Assembly (NCBI GenBank): GCA_036794825.1
Contig: DAIRGA010000015.1
Coordinates: 1-64,000 of the forward strand
Length of the DNA: 64,000 nucleotides
Reading direction: 5' to 3'
DNA from: RZYY01 sp036794825
GTDB taxonomy: Bacteria > Bacteroidota > Bacteroidia > Bacteroidales > 4484-276
Of this stretch, positions 54,538 through 63,814 are shown piece by piece (position 1 is the stretch's first letter; each line of letters starts with the position of its first letter). The position numbers and the translations under genes were made by a program. Below the pieces are notes generated by a model. That model was not told the DNA's origin. It saw only the letters and a list, made by a program, of their open reading frames with translations, and did not search any database.

Positions 54538-56088
54538 TTAAATTACTCTCATACATTTGTTCCAGCGGATTTTTCCGGAGAACCATCCTTTGTTTTTATC
54601 CAGCGAAAGCCATACAAAAACTGCTTTTCCAACAACATGGTCGTGTGGTACAAATCCCCAGAACCTCGAATCGGCTGAATTATCCCGGTTGTCGCCCATC
54701 AGCCAGTAATAATCCTGCTTGAATGTGTAAGTGGTGGCTTCGCTTCCGTTGATGATAATTTTACCATCCCTCTCTTCCAGGGTATTGTTGTCATAAATCT
54801 TGATCAATTTGCGGTAAAGGGCGATGTTCTGCGTAGTAATAGCGACAGTTGATCCGGCTTTGGGTATTACCAGCGGCCCAAAATTGTCTTCGTTCCATGC
54901 AAAATTCTGCGGATCGTGAGGGAAAATAGGCGGATAATTATCGCCTCTTGGTCTAATCTCAAGATCAATGCTACGGATTCTTGGATTGTTTTTCAGTTTT
55001 TCAACCTTTTCAGCAGTCAGAGGTAAAATGATTCTGCTTGGCGACATGGCTCTTCCTTCGGTAATATCAAGCTCATCCATAATCTTTTGCAGTTCAAACT
55101 GGGTGAACCCTTGTCCGGTAGCCGTTACCATGTAGTTGAACTGCAGGTTTTCGGGCATAAAAGCCTCTTTGCCATTGATAAACACCACTTTATTCCTGAT
55201 TTCGAGTGTGTCGCCCGGCATCGCCATACAACGTTTAATGTAATTTTCTCGCTTGTCGGGAGGCCGTGCAGTAACATTGTATTTCGACCAGACCCATGAA
55301 CGACCCATTCCGGGTTCATACCTGTCGCCATACTGCTGCACAAAACTGCTCTCGGTATCGCGGACGATCTGGTAATAATCCTCATTCTGCCTTTCCAGCA
55401 CAACAGTATCACCGCTTGGATAGTTGAAAACCACTGCGTCATAAAGGTTAACTTTTCCAAAACCCGGAAATCGGTAGTAGGGTAGCTTGACCCATTCAAC
55501 ATACGATTTGGAGCCGGTTACCGGCATCGAATGGTGGACAAACGGGAACGCGACCGGGGTGTTAGGAACTTTTGGCCCGTAGGCCATTTTGCTCACAAAA
55601 AGAAAATCACCAACAAGCAGCGATTTTTCCATTGATGAAGTGGGGATGGTATAGGCTTCGAGCAGAAAGGTACGGATGATGGTTGCGGCAACCACAGCAA
55701 AAATGATAGCATCAACCCACTCGCGAACCGGCGACTTTTTGAATTTTGGCCGATTGGCCTGTTTGACGTATTTCTCCTTGATATTTGAGCCCAGGTAGGG
55801 TAGATAAACGAAAGGAACAACAACGGCAAGCGCCTGTTGACCCAGGGTGTTTTTCCCGAAGGCTTTGGCGGTTTCCACGATCATCAGGAAAACCATGAAA
55901 ATGTTTATAAAAGGTACAAAGAGCAAGATGAACCACCACGCAGGTTTCTCGTTCAGTTTGTTCCACTCCCAGTAGTTCAGCATCGGAACAAATACCTTCC
56001 GGGAATCAAGGCCGGCTTTTGGAAAGATTTTAATCAGCAAAACCGGAAAAAAAAGAAAGATCAGAAGCAGGATAAAAAGTGTACTCAT
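54538..56088 (-). CDS. lepB: Signal peptidase I (long Bacteroidota form)
   Basis: A 516-residue membrane protease, much longer than the 250-325 residues common elsewhere. The first 110 residues form a helical membrane region (LLIFLFFPVLLIKIF and AWWFILLFVPFINIFMVFLM) related to DUF5684. The catalytic Ser is in TIPTSSMEKSLLVGDFL (about 150-166). The Lys region follows about RENYIKRCMAMPGD (about 288-301). Box E is GDNRDNSADSRFWGFVP near the end. It removes signal peptides from exported proteins. It follows dapB by 21 bp. Confidence 0.93.
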   Translation of the reverse strand: MSTLFILLLIFLFFPVLLIKIFPKAGLDSRKVFVPMLNYWEWNKLNEKPAWWFILLFVPFINIFMVFLMIVETAKAFGKNTLGQQALAVVVPFVYLPYLGSNIKEKYVKQANRPKFKKSPVREWVDAIIFAVVAATIIRTFLLEAYTIPTSSMEKSLLVGDFLFVSKMAYGPKVPNTPVAFPFVHHSMPVTGSKSYVEWVKLPYYRFPGFGKVNLYDAVVFNYPSGDTVVLERQNEDYYQIVRDTESSFVQQYGDRYEPGMGRSWVWSKYNVTARPPDKRENYIKRCMAMPGDTLEIRNKVVFINGKEAFMPENLQFNYMVTATGQGFTQFELQKIMDELDITEGRAMSPSRIILPLTAEKVEKLKNNPRIRSIDLEIRPRGDNYPPIFPHDPQNFAWNEDNFGPLVIPKAGSTVAITTQNIALYRKLIKIYDNNTLEERDGKIIINGSEATTYTFKQDYYWLMGDNRDNSADSRFWGFVPHDHVVGKAVFVWLSLDKNKGWFSGKIRWNKCMRVI

Positions 56089-56109
56089 CTTACAGATTGT
56101 TGAATTTGA

Positions 56110-56865
56110 CTATAATAAACTCTGTTTGGTGATTTTTGTTATTTCGAAGCGATCGTGCATCAGGTCGGTCATCGTGAAGAAGCCTTTGCGGCCGTGCACC
56201 CACTCAGCAGCCAGCAGGGCGCCACCGGCAAAACCAAACCGGCTCCTGGCAGTGTGGGTTATCTCAATTTCATCAATATCAGAAAAATAGCGAATGATAT
56301 GCGTTCCGGGGACTTCGCCGGTTCTTTCCGAAATTACCGCCAGTTCCTCTTCGACGCTGGTTGTATGGTTCACCCATTTTCTCTTACGATCAATAATCCT
56401 GACCAGGTCGTTGGCAAGCAGTTTTGCCGTTCCGCTGGGTGCATCAAGCTTGTGGATGTGATGGATTTCTTTAACCTCGCTGTCATATTCAGTTAGAGCA
56501 TTCATCATCCCGGCAAGATAGCGGTTCAGGAAAAAGAAAATGTTGACGCCAATGCTGAAGTTGGGTGCGGTGAACAAAGTGTTGCCCGATGCATTGCACT
56601 CATCTTTGATGATCTCAAGATCATTGTCCCAGCCTGTAGTGCCGCAAACTACCGGGATTTTCAGGCCGAAACAACGGCGGATATTAGCTACAGCCGACGA
56701 TGGCGTAGAAAAATCAATAACCACATCAGCCTGTGAAATAATCACATGATAGTCGTTCCAATCACTATTGGTGTCAATGGTGGCGATAATTTGATGCCCA
56801 TGTTCTGAAGCGATGGTTGCGATGGCTTTACCCATTTTCCCGTAGCCTGATAGCGCCAGTTTCAT
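56110..56865 (-). CDS. dapB: 4-hydroxy-tetrahydrodipicolinate reductase
   Basis: A 251-residue cytoplasmic enzyme of lysine and diaminopimelate synthesis. The nucleotide-binding motif is GYGKMGKAIA (about 7-16). The catalytic His pair is in EIHHIHKLDAPSGTAKLL (about 143-160). VVCGTTGWD (about 76-84) closes the cofactor site. Length is at the short end but normal for Bacteroidota. It lies 5 bp after the DUF5683 gene. Confidence 0.95.
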   Translation of the reverse strand: MKLALSGYGKMGKAIATIASEHGHQIIATIDTNSDWNDYHVIISQADVVIDFSTPSSAVANIRRCFGLKIPVVCGTTGWDNDLEIIKDECNASGNTLFTAPNFSIGVNIFFFLNRYLAGMMNALTEYDSEVKEIHHIHKLDAPSGTAKLLANDLVRIIDRKRKWVNHTTSVEEELAVISERTGEVPGTHIIRYFSDIDEIEITHTARSRFGFAGGALLAAEWVHGRKGFFTMTDLMHDRFEITKITKQSLL

Positions 56866-56870
56866 GTTTT

Positions 56871-57461
56871 TTACAATTTTAGTTTGATAGATATTCCGGG
56901 TGTGGGTCGGTAGGCGAAATTGGGTTGGTTGCTCAGCGAAGGTTCAATGCGCATGCTTAGATCCTCACTGATGTCAAAATCATAAAGATGCGCATCAACG
57001 GAAGCATCAATGATGTTGAGGATGTACAAAACGCCGGTCAGGATATAGGTCAGCTCAAGGTTGCGCCGGTAATAGTTTCGTCCCTCCCTCAACTGGTCGA
57101 GGTTGGCATTGTAACGCACAACATATGCGTTATTGAAATACTCAGCCGTGTCGCCTGCATACACAATATTGTAAGCTTCCTTGAATTCGCGATATTCCGA
57201 ACCGTTTACGCTAATGAAATAAAAGAGAGTACCGAACCCGGCATAAATTATAGGGATTTTCCAGTACTTTTTATTGTAAGCCTGTCCGAGTCCGGGTAAA
57301 ACAGCCGAGTAGATGCTGGCTTTTTTTGGCGAATGCACCTTCATCGGTTCAGCTAAATCGGAGGAATCCTGACTCTGACCGGACATTTGTACCGAAACTA
57401 TTGTCAGCAATAGTATCAGTGTCAATCTGGTAATCCCGTTTATGACCCGTGAGTGTTTCAA
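56871..57461 (-). CDS. DUF5683 membrane protein
   Basis: A 196-residue membrane protein. A signal-like helix at the N-terminus is followed by the typical segment KKASIYSAVLPGLGQAYNKKYWKIPIIYAGFGTL. A second region (YYRRNLELTYILTGVLYILNIIDASVDAHLYDFDIS) is also conserved in DUF5683. The family has no known activity. Its gene lies between parB and dapB, an order found in many Bacteroidota. Confidence 0.85.
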   Translation of the reverse strand: MKHSRVINGITRLTLILLLTIVSVQMSGQSQDSSDLAEPMKVHSPKKASIYSAVLPGLGQAYNKKYWKIPIIYAGFGTLFYFISVNGSEYREFKEAYNIVYAGDTAEYFNNAYVVRYNANLDQLREGRNYYRRNLELTYILTGVLYILNIIDASVDAHLYDFDISEDLSMRIEPSLSNQPNFAYRPTPGISIKLKL

Positions 57462-57494
57462 GCAATCACAATTTATTGATGAGCAGACATTGAA

Positions 57495-58376
57495 CTATCT
57501 GGCGAGGTAGGAGGCTATTCTGTCGAACTCTTCTTCCGAAGAAAAACTGATAACGATGGTTCCCTTTCCTTTGGTATTTTTCTTCAGAACCACCGGGGTC
57601 TTTAGCTCAGCCGAGATCGTAGTGCTAAAGTTGAGAAATTTTTCAGGTAAAGCTGACGGGCGTTTTTTTACTTTCACTTTCCGGGCAATCTTTACCTTTT
57701 GCTCGATGTCGCGTACCGAAAGCTCATTGTGCAGTATGTCGGCAAGTAATTTCAACTGATCGTCCCGCTCTTCGAGGCTGATGATAGTGCGGGCATGACT
57801 CATGGTGATGTGATTGTCGCGCAGCGCAACCTGAACTTCAGCCGGGAGTTTCAGCAAACGGATGTAATTTGATATCGTAGATCGTTGCTTGCCAACCCTT
57901 TTGCTCAACTCTTCCTGGGTTAAGTTGCACTCCTCGAGCAACCGCTGATAGCTGATTCCGATTTCGATGGCGTTAAGATCCTGGCGGTGAATATTTTCGA
58001 TCAGCGCCAGTTCGAGCATCTCCTCATCGTTGGCCACTCTTATGTAACATGGTACTTCGGTGAGTCCGGCAATTTTTGAAGCACGGTAGCGGCGCTCGCC
58101 CGAGATAATCTGGTACTTGTCGTAGCCAAGTTTTCGAACGGTAATGGGCTGGATAATTCCCTGTTCACGTATGGAATCGGCCAGTTCGTTTAGCGTTTCT
58201 TCGTCGAATTGGTTGCGGGGCTGGAAAGGATTGGTTTCGATTTTTTCGATGGCAATATCAGCGATGGCGCCAACAACGTAGTTTCCGGAAATATCTTTGG
58301 AGGTGATATCTGTTTCGGGGCTTTGCAAAATGGCCTCAAGTCCCCTTCCCAGCGAGCCTTTTCTTGGTTTATTCAT
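57495..58376 (-). CDS. parB: Chromosome-partitioning protein ParB
   Basis: A 293-residue DNA-binding CTPase. The N-terminal domain has IETNPFQPRNQFDEETLNELA (start about residue 45) and the CTP-binding GERRYRAS (about 95-102). A helix-turn-helix domain (TQEELSKRVGKQRSTISNYIRLLKLP) follows, and then a short dimerisation tail. It loads at parS sites and works with ParA in origin segregation. I did not see a canonical parS 16-mer in the window. Its start is 1 bp after parA. Confidence 0.94.
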   Translation of the reverse strand: MNKPRKGSLGRGLEAILQSPETDITSKDISGNYVVGAIADIAIEKIETNPFQPRNQFDEETLNELADSIREQGIIQPITVRKLGYDKYQIISGERRYRASKIAGLTEVPCYIRVANDEEMLELALIENIHRQDLNAIEIGISYQRLLEECNLTQEELSKRVGKQRSTISNYIRLLKLPAEVQVALRDNHITMSHARTIISLEERDDQLKLLADILHNELSVRDIEQKVKIARKVKVKKRPSALPEKFLNFSTTISAELKTPVVLKKNTKGKGTIVISFSSEEEFDRIASYLAR

Positions 58377-58377
58377 G

Positions 58378-59187
58378 TTAATTCAAAAGATCAGATGCAA
58401 TTTCGTTTTTGGTAATTTTTGTCATTTTGTTCTTTTGCAGAATCTCTCTGGCAAGGTTAAGGTAATTAACAGCCCCCGTGGATTCAGCATCGTGCATGAT
58501 GATGGTTTCGCCGAAGCTTGGCGCCTCGCCCAGTTTGGTGTTACGGTGAATGATGGTGTCGAAAACCATCTGCTGAAAATGCGTCCTTACCTCTTCAACC
58601 ACCTGTTTGGCAAGGCGCAGCCTCGAATCGTACATAGTCAGCAAAATTCCTTCAATATCAAGGCTCTGGTTCATGCGCGACTGGACGATTTTGATGGTAT
58701 TGAGTAATTTACCCAGCCCTTCAAGCGCAAAGTACTCGCATTGCACGGGAATGATGACGGAATCGGCCGCAGCCAGCGCATTCACGGTAACCAGTCCCAG
58801 CGAGGGTGAGCAATCCACAATGACGAAAGCGTAGTCATCCTTAATCTTATCAATCGCCCTCTTCATCATTTTTTCCCTGTTGGGCATGTTAATCATCTCA
58901 ATTTCAGCACCAACGAGGTCAATGTGCGCAGGAATAATATCGAGATTAGGTGTAGTGGTGTGCAGTATGGTTTTTGACGGGTCGAGGTCGTCAATGATAC
59001 ATTCGTAGATGCTGGTTTGCACATTGCGGGGGTCATGACCAAGGCCAGAGGTTGAATTGGCCTGAGGATCAGCGTCAATCAGAAGCGTTTTGTACTCCAG
59101 AACAGCGAAACCCGCACTCAGGTTAATGGCTGTGGTAGTCTTCCCGACTCCTCCTTTCTGATTGGCAATAGCGATAACTTTTCCCAT
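58378..59187 (-). CDS. parA: Chromosome-partitioning ATPase ParA
   Basis: A 269-residue Walker-type ATPase. The deviant Walker A motif is IANQKGGVGKTTTAIN (about residues 7-22), and the Walker B-like strand is FVIVDCSPSLG (about 116-126). The length and lack of an N-terminal helix-turn-helix are those of chromosomal (Soj-type) ParA. It acts with ParB to separate new origins. A TAATTTTG -7 box at 59213-59220 would give a leader of about 20 nt, and the gene heads the parA-parB-DUF5683-dapB-lepB-DUF4412 run. Confidence 0.95.
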   Translation of the reverse strand: MGKVIAIANQKGGVGKTTTAINLSAGFAVLEYKTLLIDADPQANSTSGLGHDPRNVQTSIYECIIDDLDPSKTILHTTTPNLDIIPAHIDLVGAEIEMINMPNREKMMKRAIDKIKDDYAFVIVDCSPSLGLVTVNALAAADSVIIPVQCEYFALEGLGKLLNTIKIVQSRMNQSLDIEGILLTMYDSRLRLAKQVVEEVRTHFQQMVFDTIIHRNTKLGEAPSFGETIIMHDAESTGAVNYLNLAREILQKNKMTKITKNEIASDLLN

Positions 59188-59212
59188 AAAATTCTGCTCG
59201 GTTTTTGGGGTG

Positions 59213-59220
59213 CAAAATTA
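59213..59220 (-). promoter_or_regulatory. Putative -7 box (TAATTTTG) for the parA-lepB run
   Basis: TAATTTTG on the minus strand fits TAnnTTTG and lies about 26 bp before parA. The remaining gap to 59471 contains no recognisable gene. Confidence 0.5.
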
Positions 59221-59471
59221 AGACAATAAACGCTCGGTAAAGATTGATGTTTTAAAAAGAAATCAACACAAAACCGGGAACTGGCATTGTTGAATACCGC
59301 TCAAATGCGGATAGCACCGGATTGTTCAATTGAAAATTAGGCGATTAGACTGCAAAACCAACCGGCACATCAATGGTTTTAACTTGTTATCTCAGATTAC
59401 TGCCCAGTGCCTGTTTCCTGCTTCCCAATTCCCCCGTCAGGCATCAATCTGAAAAAGATAACCGCACCAGC

Positions 59472-59837
59472 CTAAGCCTGCTCCTCTTCGTTTTCCGGAG
59501 CGTCAACCTTAAAATCGCCGAAACCAAAATCCTCTTCATCAGCTTCCGCAAATGGGGTAGGAGCTATATCAGGCTTTTTGCCGGTGTTAATAAAACCAAT
59601 AACTCCCTCCAGACCGTGCGAAAACTTCTCAAAATCTTCCTTGTACAGAAAAATCTTATGCTTTTCATAGAAAAACTTGCCCGAATCAGCGCTGAACCTC
59701 CGTTTGCTTTCGGTAATGGTGAGATATTTTTCGCCAGCCCTGGTCTCCTTTACGTCGAAAAAGTAAGTCCTTTTGCCTGCCCTGACAACCAGTGAATATA
59801 CATCCTCCCTGTTGTCCCTGTTAAACGAATCTTCCAT
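59472..59837 (-). CDS. PUR-family DNA/RNA-binding protein (DUF3276)
   Basis: A 121-residue cytoplasmic protein. The central part (about 10-90) is a single PUR repeat: REDVYSLVVRAGKRTYFFDVKET, then KYLTITESKRR and KHKIFLYKEDFEKFSHGLEGVI. This matches DUF3276, a Bacteroidota family of the PUR-alpha fold that binds single-stranded nucleic acids. The C-terminal tail is acidic. A TATTTTTG -7 box lies 30 bp upstream. Its targets are unknown. Confidence 0.88.
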   Translation of the reverse strand: MEDSFNRDNREDVYSLVVRAGKRTYFFDVKETRAGEKYLTITESKRRFSADSGKFFYEKHKIFLYKEDFEKFSHGLEGVIGFINTGKKPDIAPTPFAEADEEDFGFGDFKVDAPENEEEQA

Positions 59838-59866
59838 TTTGATCTATCTTTTGGGTTTTAGTATTG

Positions 59867-59874
59867 CAAAAATA
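59867..59874 (-). promoter_or_regulatory. Putative -7 box (TATTTTTG) for the PUR-family gene
   Basis: TATTTTTG on the minus strand fits TAnnTTTG with a leader of about 24 nt. Confidence 0.45.
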
Positions 59875-59938
59875 TGTATTAATCCTGTTAACAAGGAAAT
59901 TTTGAGCAGAATTAAAAAAAATGGCAGTAAAAAATAGC

Positions 59939-59946
59939 TACTTTTG
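59939..59946 (+). promoter_or_regulatory. Putative -7 box (TACTTTTG) for nusB
   Basis: TACTTTTG fits TAnnTTTG and gives a leader of about 35 nt before the nusB start. Confidence 0.5.
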
Positions 59947-59985
59947 CCGCGTTAAAATTTACCATCAAACCTGTTCTTACATTTT

Positions 59986-60948
59986 ATGCTCACCCGAAGG
60001 CATTTAAGAATCAAAGCGCTGCAGGCGCTCTACGCTTATTTCATTGATGATGAGATTGAGCTCCCGATCGCAGAGAAAAACATGCTCAGAAGTACCGAAC
60101 GTATCTACGAGCTGGCCATTTATCAACTCTCCTTCCTTGTCGAAATCGTGAAATTTGCCACCAGGAGAATTGAAGACAACAAGAAAAAATTCTATCCTAC
60201 ACAGGAAGACCTTGACCCCAACACCAAATTCGTTGACAATCTCTTTATCGAAAAACTGACCCAAAATCGTGATTACTTAAGGCGTAAGGATGCCTATAAA
60301 ATCAACTGGGTTGACCAGGAGGAGCTCGTAAGGCGCTGTTACAACGATCTGCGCGAATCATCCCGGTATAGAACCTATATGGAAAATCCCAAAAAGAGTT
60401 TTGACGAAGACCGTAAGCTGATGAACGATATTTTTACGGGACTGCTGATGGACAACGAGTTGCTCGAGTCGCATTATGAAGAGATTAGTGTTTACTGGGC
60501 CAACGACATTGATATCGCCAATTACTGCGCATTGAAAATCATCGGCAGCCTCACTGCAAAGCAGGACAACCTTCAAACCTTGCCTGAACTATACAATACA
60601 GATGGGAAAGATGATCCGGACGAAGATAAAAAATACATGATCCGGCTGTTCCATAAAACGATCCTGCGAAGCAAATCCTACGAGCAACTCATTGAAGAAA
60701 AGGCCAGTAACTGGGAACTGAACCGCATTACGCTAATGGATATAATACTCCTGAAAATGGGTTTGACCGAACTAACCGAATTTCCTTCAATCCCCATTAA
60801 GGTCACGATGAATGAGATAATTGAGATGGCAAAAATCTACAGCACGCCCAAGAGCCGGGTTTTTATCAACGGTGTGCTGGATAAGCTGATTAACGATTTG
60901 AAAGAAAGTGGCCAGATCGTGAAATCGGGGAGAGGCCTCATTGAGTAG
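59986..60948 (+). CDS. nusB: Transcription antitermination factor NusB (long form)
   Basis: A 320-residue protein, about twice the usual NusB length. The N-terminus begins MLTRRHLRIKALQALYAYF, the standard RNA- and NusE-binding start. The conserved NusB C-terminal half is at about 215-305 (SNWELNRITLMDIILLKMGLTEL, PIKVTMNEIIEMAKIYS, FINGVLDKL). The extra stretch between is helical and is usual for Bacteroidota. NusB with NusE binds boxA RNA of rRNA operons. It has its own -7 box. Confidence 0.92.
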   Translation: MLTRRHLRIKALQALYAYFIDDEIELPIAEKNMLRSTERIYELAIYQLSFLVEIVKFATRRIEDNKKKFYPTQEDLDPNTKFVDNLFIEKLTQNRDYLRRKDAYKINWVDQEELVRRCYNDLRESSRYRTYMENPKKSFDEDRKLMNDIFTGLLMDNELLESHYEEISVYWANDIDIANYCALKIIGSLTAKQDNLQTLPELYNTDGKDDPDEDKKYMIRLFHKTILRSKSYEQLIEEKASNWELNRITLMDIILLKMGLTELTEFPSIPIKVTMNEIIEMAKIYSTPKSRVFINGVLDKLINDLKESGQIVKSGRGLIE

Positions 60949-61175
60949 TTCAATCCGTTGTGAAAAATTACACTGTATCCTAACTTGACCCCGGCCATTT
61001 GGGAAATAGAAAAATATCCCATATAAAATATTGATAATCAAGTAAAAAAAAGAAACTCTCCCAAAATGTTTTGATTTGGATTTTTTTAAATGGGATTTAT
61101 TTGTCATTTGTTTATTGTCATCTGGAATTTTTTAGATAAAAGCAGCAAACCAAAAATTAGCAATCAACCCTCTCC

Positions 61176-62627
61176 ATGTCAGGAAGAAGAAAAAAGAAAT
61201 TTGACCAGCCTTTATTCGAGCAGATCGAAATAACGGATGCCGGCGCTGAAGGAAAAGCCATTGCCCGTGTGGATTCGATGGTGATTTTTGTTCCTTTTGC
61301 CGCACCTGGCGATGTAGTGGACATCAAGGTTATAAAAAAGAAGAAGTCGTTTTACGAAGGAAACGTCATCAAGTACCACCAACTTTCGGAAAAACGAGTT
61401 GATCCTCGCTGTGGGCATTTCGGACTATGTGGAGGTTGCAAATGGCAGCATCTCAGCTACGATGAACAGCTTTTCCTGAAGCAAAAGCAGGTAATAGATA
61501 ATTTTCAACGAATCGGGAAATTGACCATCCCGCCGTTTGAGCCTATCAAACCCTCTTCGGAGCAATATTTCTACCGAAACAAACTGGAATTCTCCTTCTC
61601 CAACCGTAAATGGCTTTCTGAAAATGAAAAAGTCGAAGGGCAGTTTACCAACGCCAACGGAGTGGGGATGCACCTTCCGGGGATGTTCGACCGGATTGTG
61701 GATATCGAGAATTGTTATCTGCAACGCGAACCATCCAACAGTATCAGGCTATTTCTGAAAGATTACGGAATCGAACGCAGCCTTACTTTTTATGATGCCC
61801 GGATTCACGGGGGATTTCTTCGCAATGTTACCATCCGGACAACCTCCACCGGCGAAACTATGGTAATACTTGCCTTTGGATATAATGATGATCCGGAGAT
61901 CAGCAAACTGACCGCTCAACTAATGGCAGCCTTCCCCGAAATAACCTCCCTCTTTACGGTTATTAACCCAAAGAAAAACGACACCATTAATGACCTTCAA
62001 CTTAGACTCGTTGCCGGTAAGCCCTACATCACCGAGCAGATGGATCACCTGAGTTTCAAAATCGGTCCATTGTCGTTTTACCAGACCAACCCGCAGCAGG
62101 CGCAGGTGTTATACGAAACCGCACGGAGTTTTGCTGCTTTCGAAGGTCATGAACTGGTGTACGATCTCTATTGCGGGACAGGAACCATCACTAACTTCAT
62201 TGCAGGCCAGGTGAAAAAGGTTATCGGGATCGAGTACATTCCCGAGGCCATCGCCGATGCTTTCGAAAACTCGCGACTTAATGGAATTTCCAACACTGAT
62301 TTTGTTGTGGGAGATATTGCCGCTACCCTGAATGAGGATTTTGTAAACCGCCACGGCAAGCCGGATGTCGTAATTACCGATCCGCCGCGGTCCGGGATGC
62401 ATCCCAAAGTGATTGAACAACTGCTTCGTATTGCCCCACAAAAGATCGTTTACGTCAGTTGTAACCCGGCAACACAAGCCAGAGATATCGCGCTTCTATC
62501 CGAAAAGTATTCATTGGACAAAATCCAGCCGGTGGATATGTTCCCGCAAACCCACCATGTTGAGAACGTCACTCTGCTGACAAAGCTATCCCCAGCGCAG
62601 GCGCAACCAGCAGCGCAAGCGCTTTAA
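61176..62627 (+). CDS. rlmD: 23S rRNA (uracil-1939-C5)-methyltransferase RlmD
   Basis: A 483-residue RNA methyltransferase. The TRAM domain is at about 10-70. The iron-sulfur Cys are in CGHFGLCGGCKW (about 86-97) and ENCYLQ (about 179). The SAM-binding motif is YDLYCGTGTITNFIA (about 329-343). The catalytic motifs are TDPPRSGMHP (about 403-412) and VSCNPATQARD (about 430-440). It methylates U1939 or a related site of 23S rRNA. Its last 59 bp overlap the end of the convergent aroK gene. The 227-bp gap before it has no recognisable gene. Confidence 0.93.
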   Translation: MSGRRKKKFDQPLFEQIEITDAGAEGKAIARVDSMVIFVPFAAPGDVVDIKVIKKKKSFYEGNVIKYHQLSEKRVDPRCGHFGLCGGCKWQHLSYDEQLFLKQKQVIDNFQRIGKLTIPPFEPIKPSSEQYFYRNKLEFSFSNRKWLSENEKVEGQFTNANGVGMHLPGMFDRIVDIENCYLQREPSNSIRLFLKDYGIERSLTFYDARIHGGFLRNVTIRTTSTGETMVILAFGYNDDPEISKLTAQLMAAFPEITSLFTVINPKKNDTINDLQLRLVAGKPYITEQMDHLSFKIGPLSFYQTNPQQAQVLYETARSFAAFEGHELVYDLYCGTGTITNFIAGQVKKVIGIEYIPEAIADAFENSRLNGISNTDFVVGDIAATLNEDFVNRHGKPDVVITDPPRSGMHPKVIEQLLRIAPQKIVYVSCNPATQARDIALLSEKYSLDKIQPVDMFPQTHHVENVTLLTKLSPAQAQPAAQAL

Positions 62628-63099
62628 AGTCGAGACTTTCACCCTTAATGTGATAATGTGCCTGTTGATAAAGCCTCGCCCTGTCATTCATATCCTGGTC
62701 AATCTGAACTTTTAACTCCTCATCATTCAGGTCAGAAATACGCGGACGCGGGCGCCTTGCATTCTTCAGCCTCGCAAACAGCGAATCGGGATGCATATGA
62801 ATGTACACGGAGATACCATGTTGATTGATGAGATGGATATTGTCGCTGTAACAGGCTGTTCCTCCGCCGGTAGAAATAACATGACTCTCCATCGTAAAAG
62901 TCGTTTCAAGTAATCTGCGCTCAAGAATCCTGAATGCGGCTTCATCATATTTCTCAAAAAAATCCATGATACTAATTCTGAAATTCTCCTCAAACGCTCT
63001 GTCAAGATCAATGAAAGAGTACCCGAGCAACCGGGCAAGCTGCTTGCCGGCGGTTGATTTGCCTGCCCCCATGTAGCCTATCAGGTAAACGTTTTTCAT
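62569..63099 (-). CDS. aroK: Shikimate kinase
   Basis: A 176-residue cytoplasmic kinase that phosphorylates shikimate with ATP in aromatic amino acid synthesis. The P-loop is YMGAGKSTAGKQLA (about 8-21). DLDRAFEE (about 31-38) and VISTGGGTAC (about 75-84) bind shikimate. The LID region has the conserved RRPR (about 114-117). The start at MKNVYLIGY is chosen because the 13 upstream codons begin at TTG and are not conserved in the family. The end overlaps rlmD by 59 bp in antisense. Confidence 0.92.
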   Translation of the reverse strand: MKNVYLIGYMGAGKSTAGKQLARLLGYSFIDLDRAFEENFRISIMDFFEKYDEAAFRILERRLLETTFTMESHVISTGGGTACYSDNIHLINQHGISVYIHMHPDSLFARLKNARRPRPRISDLNDEELKVQIDQDMNDRARLYQQAHYHIKGESLDFKALALLVAPALGIALSAE

Positions 63100-63298
63100 C
63101 TTCTTCAATTTCGCACAAAAATAATCCTTTAGATGCAACCGGATTGAGGCTGGGAAAATAGTGTAATCACACGGCCTGTATCATGTTACCACTGGACATT
63201 TTTCACCTGCAGAACTGAACCGTTTTACTGCATTTCTGTTTAAATTACTGGTCAACAAAAAATTACTAACAATTTAATCGCTGCTTTGAATGTTTTTA

Positions 63299-63306
63299 TA
63301 TCTTTG
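63299..63306 (+). promoter_or_regulatory. Putative -7 box (TATCTTTG) for the DUF2007 gene
   Basis: TATCTTTG fits TAnnTTTG with a leader of about 33 nt. Confidence 0.45.
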
Positions 63307-63343
63307 AGCGTGTTGTTAGAAAAACATACCAAAACGAAGTATT

Positions 63344-63607
63344 ATGGGCACTACAGAAAACATAAAGCCAGTTGAAATTTTTTCAGGAACAGCCTGGCAG
63401 GCTGAAATTATCAGGGAAATGCTCTCAGACAACGAAATTGAAGCCTATCTTGGAGATGAAATCTGGGGTATGGATGCTCCCATGCAAAATGCACCCGATA
63501 CAGTAGGATCCGTGCGTGTTTTTGTTGACCGGGAAGATTTGCAGGATGCCAAAGTGGTTGTGGAACGTTACTACGAAGAGGGTGTGATGCCCGGAGAGGA
63601 TTACTAA
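63344..63607 (+). CDS. DUF2007 domain protein
   Basis: An 87-residue cytoplasmic protein. Its pattern PVEIFSGTAWQAEIIREMLSD, NEIEAYLGDE and VRVFVDREDLQDAKVVVERY is typical of DUF2007, a small alpha-beta fold of unclear role, sometimes labelled a signal-transducing protein without proof. It stands alone with its own -7 box. Confidence 0.85.
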   Translation: MGTTENIKPVEIFSGTAWQAEIIREMLSDNEIEAYLGDEIWGMDAPMQNAPDTVGSVRVFVDREDLQDAKVVVERYYEEGVMPGEDY

Positions 63608-63665
63608 ACTTCACCTTTTATAGGGAATTCATTGATCGGGAAAGTAGCCTGTAGGTTTTCGGGAA

Positions 63666-63697
63666 TGGGGAAATGGGTGAATGGGGAAATGGGTGAA
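63666..63697. repeat. Perfect 16-bp tandem duplication
   Basis: The unit TGGGGAAATGGGTGAA occurs twice without a gap (63666-63681 and 63682-63697). It lies in the gap between the DUF2007 gene and the barrel gene. It is probably a slippage product. Confidence 0.7.
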
Positions 63698-63814
63698 TGA
63701 ACACTAATTCTTTAAGCCCCCAAACGTCCAACTTCAAACATCGAACCACAAGCTTAGCTGAAATCCATTAACTTTCATTTCCAGTCATCGGTATTTTTTA
63801 GCATACAATCAACC

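Noticed and set aside
57495..59187. Replication origin or parS site next to parAB
   Set aside because: No canonical parS 16-mer, DnaA gene or cluster of DnaA boxes was recognised, so no origin is called.
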